A stretch of DNA of 64,000 bases from Cellulomonas sp. WB94 (lineage in GTDB: Bacteria; Actinomycetota; Actinomycetes; Actinomycetales; Cellulomonadaceae), in contig NZ_QEES01000002.1 of the NCBI RefSeq assembly GCF_003115775.1, positions 1,364,001 to 1,428,000 of the forward strand. The letters run 5' to 3'. Below the pieces are notes generated by a model, which was given only the letters and a program-made list of their open reading frames with translations, searched no databases and was not told the DNA's origin. The position numbers and the translations under genes are program-made. Shown piece by piece: positions 54,181-62,799 of the stretch (the first letter of the stretch is position 1; every line of letters begins with the position of its first letter).

Positions 54181-55659
54181 ATGAACGAGCTCCTCGACAA
54201 CAGCGCCGCAGTCCTCGCGGTCGCTGCCCTGATCATCGCGTTCGTCGCGGTGATCGCCCTGATCACCAAGCGCATCAAGCGTGTCCCGCCGAACGAGGCG
54301 CTGATCATCGTCGGTCGCGGCGCGGGCAAGTCCACCGCGGCCGACGCGGGCCAGCGAGTCGTCGTCGGCGGGCGCGTCTTCGTGTGGCCAGTCCTCCAGC
54401 AGGGCTTCCCGATCTCGCTCGAGCAGCGCCAGATCGGGATCACCGTCGAGGGCGTCGACCGCAACCGCATCAAGCTCGCCATCAAGGCCTCGATCAACTT
54501 CAAGGTCCGCGGCGACGAGGAGGGTGTCCGCCGTGCAGCCCAGCGCTTCCTGTCGCAGCAGGCCACGCTGAACGACGTCATCAACCAGTCCCTCGAGGGC
54601 TCGCTGCGCGCCATCATCGGCGACATGACGATCGAGCAGATCATCTCCGACCGGAAGTCGCTGCAGGACGCGGTCGTCGCCTCGACCAAGACCGACCTCG
54701 CGGAGCAGGGCCTCCAGGTCGACCTGCTCAACATCTCCGACATCTCGACCCCCGGCTCGGACTACCTCGCGAACCTGGGACGCGCCGAGGCGGCTCGTGC
54801 CCGTCAGGTCGCCGAGGTCAAGGAGGCCGAGGCCCAGCAGATCTCCGAGTTCGCGAAGATCCAGGCCATGGAGCAGATCGCCCAGCGTCAGCGCGACCTG
54901 TCCCTCAAGCAGGCCGGCATCAAGGCCGAGACGGACCGGGCCAACGCCGAGGCCGACGCGGCCGGCCAGCTCGCGCGTGCCGAGCAGGACAAGCTCGTCG
55001 CCACGCTGCAGCGCGACGCCCTCTCGGAGCAGGCGAAGGTCACCGAGGAGCAGCTCGACATCGACGTGCGCAAGCCGGCCGAGGCCGCCGCGTACGCGGC
55101 CGTCCAGCAGGCCAACGCCGAGCGGGACGCGGCGAACGCCGCCACGGAGGCGGACGCGTTCAAGCGCACCCGCATCGCCGAGGCGAACAAGATCGCCGCG
55201 GTCCAGGATGCCGAGGCTGCGGCCACGGCCACGATCCAGGCCGGCAACGCCGAGCGTGACCGTCAGATCGCCGAGGCGCAGGCCATCGAGGCGCTCGGTC
55301 TCGCTCGCGCCGCCGCCGCCCGGGCCGAGGGCATCGCAGCCGCCGACGCCACCCGCGCGCAGGCCGAGGCCCTGCACGAGCAGGGTGCGGCGGTGCTCGC
55401 GCAGCAGATCATCGCCCTGATGCCCGAGATCGTCCGGGCCGCAGCGGAGCCGATCGGCGCGATCGACCGGCTCACGGTCGTCTCGACCGACGGCGCCTCG
55501 GCCATCACGAAGACCGTCAGCCAGGTGCTCGCGGAGGGCCAGGAGGTCATCAAGTCCCTGACGGGCCTCGACCTGACGAGCCTCGTGAGCGGTGCGACCG
55601 GCGGTGCGGTGTCCGGACTGGTCCAGAGCGCCCGGTCAGCGGACGGCTCTGCGAGCTGA
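54181..55659 (+). CDS. Flotillin-like SPFH/band-7 protein
   Basis: A 492-aa membrane scaffold. One N-terminal helix (AVLAVAALIIAFVAVIALIT) anchors it. The SPFH domain (about 35-210) contains VPPNEALIIVGRGAGKS, RIKLAIKASINFKV and LEGSLRAIIGDMTIEQIISD. Residues about 210-420 form the flotillin coiled coil, very rich in Ala and Glu with repeated E-A-x-A (AEADAAGQLARAEQD and others). The C-terminus holds the oligomerisation part. It forms an operon with the NfeD-like gene (91-bp gap). A hairpin lies between its Shine-Dalgarno and ATG. Confidence 0.9.
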   Translation: MNELLDNSAAVLAVAALIIAFVAVIALITKRIKRVPPNEALIIVGRGAGKSTAADAGQRVVVGGRVFVWPVLQQGFPISLEQRQIGITVEGVDRNRIKLAIKASINFKVRGDEEGVRRAAQRFLSQQATLNDVINQSLEGSLRAIIGDMTIEQIISDRKSLQDAVVASTKTDLAEQGLQVDLLNISDISTPGSDYLANLGRAEAARARQVAEVKEAEAQQISEFAKIQAMEQIAQRQRDLSLKQAGIKAETDRANAEADAAGQLARAEQDKLVATLQRDALSEQAKVTEEQLDIDVRKPAEAAAYAAVQQANAERDAANAATEADAFKRTRIAEANKIAAVQDAEAAATATIQAGNAERDRQIAEAQAIEALGLARAAAARAEGIAAADATRAQAEALHEQGAAVLAQQIIALMPEIVRAAAEPIGAIDRLTVVSTDGASAITKTVSQVLAEGQEVIKSLTGLDLTSLVSGATGGAVSGLVQSARSADGSAS

Positions 55660-55665
55660 GTCGTG

Positions 55666-55716
55666 GCCCGCACCACCGCGCGACCGGGGCTCGCTCGGTC
55701 GGGCGGTGGTGCGGGC
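55666..55716. terminator. Terminator between flotillin and the convergent DUF2510 gene
   Basis: GCCCGCACCACCGC (55666-55679) pairs perfectly with 55703-55716, and an inner CGACCG/CGGTCG stem extends it. It starts 7 bp after the flotillin stop and can serve both directions. Confidence 0.7.
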
Positions 55717-55756
55717 GCCGTCGTGCGCGGGCCGTCGTGCGGGCGCAGCGAGCGGC

Positions 55757-56296
55757 TCAGCTCTGCGAGCGCATGACGAGGAACAGCCCCATGAACAGCG
55801 TCCCGAGCGTCCCGGTGATGATCGCGAAGACCGCCCGACCACGGCCGTGGCCACCCGTGCGCGCCTTGAGGATCGCCCAGATGCCGAGCCAGATCGCCAC
55901 CGGTCCGAGCACCCAGATGCCGAGCGACAGCAGCCCGACGTAGCCGGCGGTGATCGACTGCCACGAGCGGCCGACCGGCAGCATCCAGTGCACCGCGTCC
56001 GACGGACCGGACGTTGCCATGGACCCCTTCTGCGCCGGCCACTGCGGCATCTGCCCCTGCTGACCTGGCCACGGCTGCGCACCCTCGACGCCCAGGCCGG
56101 GGTGATGCTGGGCGTAGGGGGACCCCTGGACAGATGCCCCCTGCGGAGCGGCGCCGTATGCCGCTGCCGCAGGGGCCGGTGGCGCGACCGGCACGGGCGC
56201 CACCCAGACCGGGCGCGTGTGCTCGGACCAGTCGGTGCCGTCGAACCAGCGCTCCACGCCCGGCGTCACGCCGTCGTCGTACCAACCACCAGTCAT
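55757..56296 (-). CDS. DUF2510 membrane protein
   Basis: A 179-aa protein. Residues 3-30 are a DUF2510 unit (GGWYDDGVTPGVERWFDGTDW, the W-Y-x-D-P-x-x-x-x-x-x-R-W-W-D-G-x-x-W pattern). Next comes a Pro/Gln/Gly-rich linker of about 80 residues, then two or three C-terminal helices (SITAGYVGLLSLGIWVLGPV, AVFAIITGTLGTLFMGLFLV) of the DUF4190 type. The layout is common in actinobacterial surface-related membrane proteins of unknown function. The ATG at 56296 fits the domain start. It follows the SDR stop (56348) in the same direction. Confidence 0.82.
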   Translation of the reverse strand: MTGGWYDDGVTPGVERWFDGTDWSEHTRPVWVAPVPVAPPAPAAAAYGAAPQGASVQGSPYAQHHPGLGVEGAQPWPGQQGQMPQWPAQKGSMATSGPSDAVHWMLPVGRSWQSITAGYVGLLSLGIWVLGPVAIWLGIWAILKARTGGHGRGRAVFAIITGTLGTLFMGLFLVMRSQS

Positions 56297-56347
56297 GGAA
56301 ATGCCATCGGCAGCCCGGCATCCGGGCTTGAACAGCTGACGCAACCG

Positions 56348-57103
56348 CTAGACCGCGGTGTACCCGCCGTCGACCAGGTGGTAGCTGCCCGTGATGAACG
56401 ACGCCTCGTCGGACAGGAGGAAGCACACGAGGTGCGAGACCTCCTCGGGGCGTCCGAGACGACCGAGCGAGTGCTTGGTCTTGAGGATCTCGAGGATGTC
56501 GTCGGTCAGGTTGGCGGTGAGCAGCGGCGTCATGATGTAGCCCGGCCCGACGCAGTTGATGCGCAGCCCGACGGCCCCGTACTCCGCTGCCGCGTTCTTG
56601 GTGATGCCGACGACGCCGTGCTTGGCGGCGGTGTAGGCGCCGTTGCCCGGTGCGGCGACCATGCCGTGGATCGACGCCATGTTGACGATCGCGCAGCCGG
56701 CTCCCGACGCGAGCATCGCGGGGATCTGGTAGCGCATCCCGTAGAGCACGCCGCTGAGGTTGATGGCGATCACCTTGTCCCACGCGGCGAGGTCCGTCTC
56801 GCCCGCGGGCGCCGCCGGGCCGCCGATGCCGGCGTTGTTGACCGCGAGGTGCAGCGCGCCGTAGGTGTCGACGGCGTACTTCACGACCTTCGCCGAGTCG
56901 TCCGGGATGGCGGTGTCCGCCTCGATCTCGCTCGCGGTGCCACCCGCGGAGACGATCTCGTCGACCACGCGCTGTGCTCCCGGGAGGTTGATGTCGCTCA
57001 CCACGACGCTGGCGCCTTTGGCCGCCAGCTCCTTGCTGATCGCCTCACCGAGGCCGGATCCCCCACCGGTGACGATCGCGACCTTGCCCTCGAAAACCGA
57101 CAT
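56348..57103 (-). CDS. Short-chain dehydrogenase/reductase
   Basis: A 251-aa classical SDR. The NAD(P) site is VAIVTGGGSGLGEAI (T-G-x3-G-x-G), N-N-A-G occurs in LAVNNAGIGGPA, the catalytic Ser is in IVNMASIHGM, and Tyr/Lys in GAYTAAKHGVVG. Asp after the second strand (VVVSDINLPGA) favours NAD over NADP. It resembles 3-oxoacyl-ACP reductase-like and glucose or acetoin dehydrogenase-like SDRs; the substrate is open. The ATG at 57103 follows an AGAGG-type site. It is divergent from the phosphoesterase gene. Confidence 0.92.
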   Translation of the reverse strand: MSVFEGKVAIVTGGGSGLGEAISKELAAKGASVVVSDINLPGAQRVVDEIVSAGGTASEIEADTAIPDDSAKVVKYAVDTYGALHLAVNNAGIGGPAAPAGETDLAAWDKVIAINLSGVLYGMRYQIPAMLASGAGCAIVNMASIHGMVAAPGNGAYTAAKHGVVGITKNAAAEYGAVGLRINCVGPGYIMTPLLTANLTDDILEILKTKHSLGRLGRPEEVSHLVCFLLSDEASFITGSYHLVDGGYTAV

Positions 57104-57185
57104 CGTTGTCGCTCCTCTCTTGGCGTTCTCCCTGCCTGACCAACGTAGACCGGTTTGTCGCGTGCGATGATGGAGCGTGGTCACG

Positions 57186-58175
57186 ATGCCCATCTCCGGC
57201 CTGGCCCTCTGGCGTGGTGGGCTGCTGGCCGTGCCCGTCATGGCAGCGCTGCTGGTCGCGTGCAGCCCCCCCATGGACGGCGGCCCCGCCGCTCCCACCG
57301 CGTCGTCGACGGCGCCGAGCACCACGTTGACACCTGGCGTGTCGATGGCAGCGAGCACGGCTCCGACGGTCGCCGTCACGACGCCGACGGGTGTCACCAA
57401 GGTGCTGACGATCGTGCTGGAGAACCACGGCGTGCCCGCGGTGACTGCCGCCATGCCCGAGCTGATGAAGCTCGCCACGACGTACGGACGCACGTCGCAC
57501 TACAGCGCGACGACCCATCCGTCGCTGCCCAACTACCTGGACATGGCCGGTGGATCGACCTTCGGGGTGACGGACGACGAGGCGCCGGCGGTGCATCCTG
57601 TCGCGGGGCCGTCGGTGTTTGACCTGGCGCTCACGACCGGCCACATCGCGCGGACCTACGCCGAGGCGATGGCGACAACCTGCGCGCTCGAGACCTCAGG
57701 CCGGTACGCCGTCAAGCACAACCCGTGGGCCTACTTCAGTGACGCCGCGTCCCGCAGCGCCTGCCAGGTCGCCGACGTGCCTCTGGGCGACCTGACGTCC
57801 GGTGCCCTGCACGACGACATCGCGGCCGGCACACTGCCGAACATTGCGTACGTCGTCCCCGACCTGTGCAACGACGCGCACGACTGCCCGCTCGCGACGG
57901 CCGACTCCTGGGTCAGCGGCTGGGTGTCGCAGGTGCTCGAAGGACCCGACTGGCAGGCGGGGCGGTTGGCCGTCGTCGTCACGTTCGACGAGGCGGAGAA
58001 GACCGGGGAGAACATCGTGCTCACCGTCGTGGTCGCGCCCGGCCTGCACGGTGCCGTGGCCGACGGAGCTCTCACGCACCAGTCCTGGACCCGGTGGATG
58101 AGCGACCTCGTCGGCGCGACCGCTCCCGGCAACGCCGGCAGCGCGCCGTCGCTGGGCGCCGCGTTCGGCCTCTGA
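57186..58175 (+). CDS. Secreted alkaline-phosphatase-fold phosphoesterase lipoprotein
   Basis: A 329-aa exported protein. The signal peptide ends in a lipobox (ALLVACSPPM, Cys near residue 28), then comes a 45-residue Thr/Ser/Ala linker. The catalytic domain resembles the phospholipase C/acid phosphatase phosphoesterase family: VLTIVLENHGVPAV (E-N-H metal/nucleophile segment), THPSLPNYLDMAGG, NIAYVVPDLCNDAHDC and VVTFDEAEKT. Such enzymes hydrolyse phosphate esters at the cell surface. I start at the ATG 57186, 10 nt after GGAG; the GTG at 57177 is too close to it. Confidence 0.82.
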   Translation: MPISGLALWRGGLLAVPVMAALLVACSPPMDGGPAAPTASSTAPSTTLTPGVSMAASTAPTVAVTTPTGVTKVLTIVLENHGVPAVTAAMPELMKLATTYGRTSHYSATTHPSLPNYLDMAGGSTFGVTDDEAPAVHPVAGPSVFDLALTTGHIARTYAEAMATTCALETSGRYAVKHNPWAYFSDAASRSACQVADVPLGDLTSGALHDDIAAGTLPNIAYVVPDLCNDAHDCPLATADSWVSGWVSQVLEGPDWQAGRLAVVVTFDEAEKTGENIVLTVVVAPGLHGAVADGALTHQSWTRWMSDLVGATAPGNAGSAPSLGAAFGL

Positions 58176-58238
58176 GGCCTACCTGGGAAGACTCGGGCCC
58201 GCTCAGGAGGCCTCGTCGGCTCAGGCTCGGCCCCACGG

Positions 58239-59759
58239 TCAGCCGTCCGCGGCGGCCCGCTGGGCTCGTCCCACGAGCGAGTGCCGGTAGGAGTAGCCGC
58301 CGTAGATCGCCATGCCGACGACCAGCCACGCCGCGAACCGCAGCCACGTCAGGGTCGTGAGGTTCACCATGAGCCACAGGCACGCGACGCCCGCGAGGAT
58401 CGGGAGCGTCGGCGACCACGGCACCTGGAACCCGCGCGGCAGGTCGGGCCGCGTGCGGCGCAGGATCGGCACCCCGAAGCTGACCAGCACGAACGCCGAC
58501 AAGGTGCCGATGTTGATCATCTCCTCGAGGACCTCGACCCGTGACAGGCCGGCGATCATGGCGACCACCACGCCGGCGCCGATCTGCAGTCGCACGGGGG
58601 TGTGGAAGCGTCCGGAGGTCCGGGAGAACGATCGCGGGAGCAGCCCGTCGCGGCTCATCGCGAACACGACGCGCGTCAGGCCGAGCAGCAGCACCATGAG
58701 CACCGAGGTGAGCCCGACGAGGATGCCGACGGAGATGATCTTGCCCGCCCAGTCGGCCCCGACGAGGACGAAGGCTGTCGTGAGCGACGGCGACCCGGAG
58801 GCCGCGAGCGCGGTGTACGGAACCATGCCCGTGACGACGACCGTGACGAGGATGTAGAGCACGGTCACGATGGCGAGTCCCGCGAAGATGCCGCGCGGGA
58901 TGGTGCGCTGCGGGTTGATCGTCTCCTCGGCGGTCGTCGCGACGACGTCGAAGCCGATGAAGGCGAAGAACACCAGCGCGGCGCCGGACAGGATCCCGAA
59001 GATGCCGTAGCTCGACGGTGCGGCCCCGGACAGGAAGCTGAGCAGCGACTGCTGCAGCGCGGAGGTCCCCACGGGTGCGGGCTGCGACGGCGGCACGAAC
59101 GGCGAGTAGTTCGCGCTGTCGACGTAGAAGAACCCGGCCACGACGACGAACAGGGTGATGGCCACCTTGATGATCGTGAACACGCTGTTCACGCGGCTGC
59201 TCAGCCGGGTGCCGATGGCCAGCAGCGTCGTGAACACGGCGACGATCACAACGGGTCCCCAGGCCACGTCGACGCCCGCCACCGTGAGCGTCGCGGCCAA
59301 CGTCGAGCCGAACAGCGCGACCGCGTCCGACAGGTAGACGCCCCAGAACTTCGCGATGACCGCGGCGGCGAGGAGCATCTCGAGGATGAGGTCCCAGCCG
59401 ATGATCCACGCGACGAGCTCGCCCATGGTCGAGTAGGAGTACGTGTAGGCCGACCCCGCCACGGGGATCGTCGAGGCGAACTCCGCGTAGCACATGATCG
59501 CGAGCCCGCACACGACGGCCGCGATGACGAACGAGACGATGACCGACGGCCCGGCGTAGTTCGCGGCGGCGGTCGCACCGACCGAGAAGATCCCGGCGCC
59601 GACCGCCACGGCGACGCCCATCACGGCCAGGTCCCAGGCGGTCAGGCTGCGGGTGAGATGCCTGTCCGGGTCGTCGACCGACGCCAGCGACGCCTCGACG
59701 GACTTGCGTCGCAGCAGGTCGGCCCGCGGCTTCAGTGTCGGCGGGTTGGACGTGACCAT
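58239..59759 (-). CDS. APC-family amino acid permease
   Basis: A 506-aa transporter with 12 or more helices, of the cationic amino acid type (CAT/YfnA-like). Markers are LTAWDLAVMGVAVAVGAGIF (the G-x-G-I-F substrate loop in helix 1), EFASTIPVAGSAYTYSYSTM, WIIGWDLILEML and FFAFIGFDVVATTAEET, the classic F-x-G-F-D/E consensus. It mediates amino acid uptake in symport with protons or by exchange. The ATG at 59759 has GAGGAG upstream. The SMR remnant lies 122 bp upstream on the same strand. Confidence 0.92.
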   Translation of the reverse strand: MVTSNPPTLKPRADLLRRKSVEASLASVDDPDRHLTRSLTAWDLAVMGVAVAVGAGIFSVGATAAANYAGPSVIVSFVIAAVVCGLAIMCYAEFASTIPVAGSAYTYSYSTMGELVAWIIGWDLILEMLLAAAVIAKFWGVYLSDAVALFGSTLAATLTVAGVDVAWGPVVIVAVFTTLLAIGTRLSSRVNSVFTIIKVAITLFVVVAGFFYVDSANYSPFVPPSQPAPVGTSALQQSLLSFLSGAAPSSYGIFGILSGAALVFFAFIGFDVVATTAEETINPQRTIPRGIFAGLAIVTVLYILVTVVVTGMVPYTALAASGSPSLTTAFVLVGADWAGKIISVGILVGLTSVLMVLLLGLTRVVFAMSRDGLLPRSFSRTSGRFHTPVRLQIGAGVVVAMIAGLSRVEVLEEMINIGTLSAFVLVSFGVPILRRTRPDLPRGFQVPWSPTLPILAGVACLWLMVNLTTLTWLRFAAWLVVGMAIYGGYSYRHSLVGRAQRAAADG

Positions 59760-59880
59760 GCGTGTGCTCCTCGTGTGCTCGATGCGACCGCTCGGCGGTC
59801 CTCCCGAGAATGGCGCATGACGCCGGTGTGGGTCGAAGGTGACCACCCACCGAGCGGCGGGAGCCGTCCCGGAGCCGGTG

Positions 59881-59986
59881 TCAGGAGGCGAGCCTGAGCC
59901 CGACGGCGTAGGCCCTCGGACCTGCCCAACGCGGCGGCCCACACCGCTTCCAGGACTCCGGCGATCACCAGGACGAACCACGACAC
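59881..59986 (-). pseudogene. SMR-family (SugE-like) efflux pump remnant with internal deletion
   Basis: A GTG start with a GGAGG site begins MSWFVLVIAGVLEAVWAAAL followed by G-R-S-E-G, a textbook SMR first helix with the essential Glu. The frame then leaves the family at once. In another frame, 20 bases later, comes Y-A-V-G-L-R-L-A-S and a stop, which matches the usual SMR C-terminus (V-G-L-K-L-A-S). About 70 middle residues are therefore missing and the ends are out of frame. It is a non-functional remnant. Confidence 0.7.
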
Positions 59987-60075
59987 GACAGACGACCTCC
60001 ACCGGCCGTCTTGTCGCTCATCGGCGACATCCCGTCCTCCTGCGGCACGCTACCTTCGAGGCGTGGGGGTCCCCG

Positions 60076-61290
60076 ATGAAGACTGATGAGCCGCGCCAGG
60101 TCAAACCCTCGCCGTCTCCGGCAGCGCCGGTTCGACTGATCGCCTTCGAGCAGCGGGCACTGCGCCGGGCGGTGCTGACGGTTCTGCTGATCGTCACGCT
60201 GTGGATGATCGCGCTGTGGGTGTTCCAGTCGATCAGCCACTTCCTGTTCCTCCTCCTGCTCTCGTGGCTGTTCGCGATGGCCATGGAACCGGCCATCAAC
60301 TGGCTGACCGGGCGGGGATGGAGGCGCGGCCTGGCCACGGCGCTCGTGGGCGGCTTGGTGGTTCTCGGGGTCGTCGGGCTCGGCGCGATGTTCGGCAGCC
60401 TGTTCTTCAACCAGCTCGCCTCGCTCGTCCAGTCGCTGCCGGACGTGGTCACCCATGCCATCTCCTGGGCCAACAGCACGTTCAATCTGGCGCTGGATCC
60501 CACGACCGTGACGAGCAACCTCAACGTGACTCCGTCGCAGGTCGGGTCGGTGGCCACCAACTTGGCCGGCGGCGTCCTCGGCGTCGTCACGTCCCTGCTC
60601 GCGGCCGTCCTCAACGTCGTCACCTTCCTCGTCTTCGCGCTCTATCTGGCCGCTGACGGACCGCGCGTGCGCACGACGATCGGTTCGTGGCTCCCCCCGG
60701 CGCGCCAGGACGTCTTCGTCACGGTCTGGGACATCGCCCAGGCCAAGACCGGCGGCTACGTCGTCTCCAAGGTCGTGCTCGCGGGGCTGTCGTCGGTGTT
60801 CTACGCGGCGTTCTTCTACCTCGTGGGAGTGCCCTCATGGCTGCCGCTCGCCGTGCTGGTGGGCCTGATGGCGCAGTTCGTGCCCGTGGTCGGCACTTAC
60901 GTCGGGATCCTCATCCCGATCCTGTTCGTCGTCTTCTCGTCACCGATCACGGCTGTGTGGATCGTCGTCTTCGCCACGATCTACCAGCAGATCGAGACGT
61001 ACGTGTTCACCCCGCGGGTCAGCCGAAGGACGATGGACGTCAACCCGGGCATCGCCCTGGCCTCCGTCTTCATCGGTGCTGCCCTGTGGGGCGCTATCGG
61101 CGCGCTGATCGGGATCCCGATGGCCGCCGCCATCGTCGCCGTGCTCGACACGTACGGACACCGGCACGAGCTGGTACCAGCACTGGCAGCGATGGACGAG
61201 TCCGACGAGGACGAGTCGGGTGCCGACGAGTCCAGAGACGCCGTCGAGGTGAACGGACCCGAGGACGCTCCGACCCCCGCCGCGAGCTGA
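60076..61290 (+). CDS. AI-2E family transporter
   Basis: A 404-aa membrane protein of the TqsA/PerM family. It has seven or eight helices, among them VLTVLLIVTLWMIALWVF, FLLLLLSWLFAMAMEPAINW and LVGGLVVLGVVGLGAMFG, and the conserved late block MAQFVPVVGTYVGILIPILF (P-x-x-G) and YQQIETYVFTPRVSRRTMDV (Q-x-x-E-x-Y-x-x-x-P). The family includes autoinducer-2 exporters and sodium/proton antiporters. The C-terminus is an acidic 45-residue tail. A perfect hairpin terminator follows 16 bp after the stop. Confidence 0.9.
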   Translation: MKTDEPRQVKPSPSPAAPVRLIAFEQRALRRAVLTVLLIVTLWMIALWVFQSISHFLFLLLLSWLFAMAMEPAINWLTGRGWRRGLATALVGGLVVLGVVGLGAMFGSLFFNQLASLVQSLPDVVTHAISWANSTFNLALDPTTVTSNLNVTPSQVGSVATNLAGGVLGVVTSLLAAVLNVVTFLVFALYLAADGPRVRTTIGSWLPPARQDVFVTVWDIAQAKTGGYVVSKVVLAGLSSVFYAAFFYLVGVPSWLPLAVLVGLMAQFVPVVGTYVGILIPILFVVFSSPITAVWIVVFATIYQQIETYVFTPRVSRRTMDVNPGIALASVFIGAALWGAIGALIGIPMAAAIVAVLDTYGHRHELVPALAAMDESDEDESGADESRDAVEVNGPEDAPTPAAS

Positions 61291-61306
61291 GCTCGAGGGC
61301 CGACGC

Positions 61307-61343
61307 ACGAAGAGCCGGAGACCTGAGGTCTCCGGCTCTTCGT
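61307..61343 (+). terminator. Strong hairpin terminator of the AI-2E transporter gene
   Basis: Arms 61307-61323 and 61327-61343 (ACGAAGAGCCGGAGACC and its exact complement) around a 3-nt loop: a perfect 17-bp stem. Confidence 0.8.
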
Positions 61344-61470
61344 CGTGGTCGGGGGGTACCCGACCCACTGTGGGGTCTCGGGACAACTCCGTGACCTGCA
61401 ACAGGGCGAACGTGCAGGTCAGGCTTGGTACAGCCTTCCGTCGGCGCTAGGTACACGGGATCTTTGTTCC

Positions 61471-61821
61471 ATGCGTACGCCCGGGTTGCATGGGGCGATC
61501 AGTGGATGTCCACTAGGCGGTGTGGCCCGCAAGATCTCACGGCCCGAGCCGACGCTGCCTGCCGGCTGTCTGCAGCTCATCGCCATCGAGACTCTGGTGC
61601 GACCAAGCGACGAGGTCACGTCGGATCTGTGCTTCAGTGACCTGCCAGACGACGCCGGACACATGAGTGAACCGATCTTCCCATGTGTGCTCCGCGGCTT
61701 GCGAATGACTCCGCCTGGCTACGTCCTGGACGTCCTCGCCGGGAGCGACTTCACCGCGCCGATGCCGGACTCGGTACAAGGCATCACCGTTTTCGACCTC
61801 CGGAGCCCGCTCGCGACGTGA
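61471..61821 (+). CDS. Uncertain hypothetical gene in a lower-GC stretch
   Basis: An open frame of 116 codons from the ATG at 61471 (M-R-T-P-G-L-H-G) with stretches such as LQLIAIETLVRPSDEVTSDL and PPGYVLDVLAGSDFTAP. No family is recognised. GC and third-position bias are lower than in neighbouring genes, so it is either acquired DNA or not a gene. The frame is open upstream to 61345. A possible 8-bp stem (ACGTGAGT 61816-61823, ACTCACGT 61845-61852) overlaps its stop. The rest of 61344-61917 shows nothing I can name. Confidence 0.3.
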   Translation: MRTPGLHGAISGCPLGGVARKISRPEPTLPAGCLQLIAIETLVRPSDEVTSDLCFSDLPDDAGHMSEPIFPCVLRGLRMTPPGYVLDVLAGSDFTAPMPDSVQGITVFDLRSPLAT

Positions 61822-61917
61822 GTGATCAGACAGACCCCTTGTCGACTCACGTGAAGCGAGTAGAAGACCGTCAACAACCCCCGCCGCTCACTCGCCGCCT
61901 CAGACCCACCGTCACCA

Positions 61918-62799
61918 TCAACTGTCGATTCGGTCCGCCTCGTACGCCAAGATCTCGACGGCTCGATTGGCCCAGAAGTAGTAGTTGCCGAGTTGGCTCA
62001 CGAGGTCTGTGCCTTCGTCGGCCGCCACGTCGGGCAGGGTGATGGCGATCTGTCCCTGCAAGAAGGGCGCAAAGACCTCGTCCGGTGTCGCCGGCTCAAG
62101 CGTGACGACCGTGTCGCCGTCTTCCCAAGGTCCTGGAGCCGCGCGCCACGTCACGTCTCGACCGTCGGTGAACGCAAACAGCTGCCGAAGTCCCCACCAC
62201 GCGAAGTGCACACCTCGATGCTTATCCGTGTTCGAGAGCCCAGCCAGCCGGCGCAAAGACGCGCCCAGCGCTTGCTGCGTACCAGCGTCGCGCTCGTCGC
62301 CCGGGTCGGTCTCGTGACGCTCGGCCCAGTAACCGGACGGCTGAGCGAAACTCTGCACCGCCAGACCGAGGGTGCGTGCGTGCGCAGCGACAGCAACGTC
62401 GACGTCCTTCCGTGCCGCCAGGCGTTCTGCGCGCTGCTCGAAATGGGCGAGAGAGTCGGACGTGGGGAGCGCGAGGACGCGTACTTCAGCATCCGTCAGG
62501 TCACGACCAACAGCCTTCTCCACGCACCCCACGAAGCTCGTGTCGAGGGCGGAGCGCAGATTGTGAACAGCATCCCCAACAACGGCCGCCAACTCAGGTG
62601 GGGGCGGGGACTTCACCCGCAACCGAAGACCAAGGCCGCCAGTCACGGCAACCTGCTCGAGTTCGCAAGGCTCCGAATCGAGGAAAGTGCGAACTAGCCT
62701 CGAGATTTCACCCCGGTGGCGTGCCGTGGACGTGAAAAGTGCTCCTGACCTGGGATGATGTGGATTGTCGAGGTCCAGATCAGCCAGTTCGAGGAGCAC
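61918..62799 (-). CDS. Hypothetical protein, N-terminus replaced by IS1380 sequence
   Basis: A 293-residue frame. The conserved part begins around S-T-A-R-H-R-G-E-I and includes RTFLDSEPCELEQVA, ELAAVVGDAVHNLRSALDTS (an H-N-L-R-S-A-L-D motif found in uncharacterised actinobacterial proteins), SNTDKHRGVHFAW and NYYFWANRAVEILAYEADRI. The first 20-25 codons (M-L-L-E-L-A-D-L-D-L-D) come from the end of the IS1380-family element, so the native start is lost. An in-frame GTG inside the IS might give a chimeric protein. Function unknown; lower GC than the core genes. Confidence 0.55.
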   Translation of the reverse strand: MLLELADLDLDNPHHPRSGALFTSTARHRGEISRLVRTFLDSEPCELEQVAVTGGLGLRLRVKSPPPPELAAVVGDAVHNLRSALDTSFVGCVEKAVGRDLTDAEVRVLALPTSDSLAHFEQRAERLAARKDVDVAVAAHARTLGLAVQSFAQPSGYWAERHETDPGDERDAGTQQALGASLRRLAGLSNTDKHRGVHFAWWGLRQLFAFTDGRDVTWRAAPGPWEDGDTVVTLEPATPDEVFAPFLQGQIAITLPDVAADEGTDLVSQLGNYYFWANRAVEILAYEADRIDS

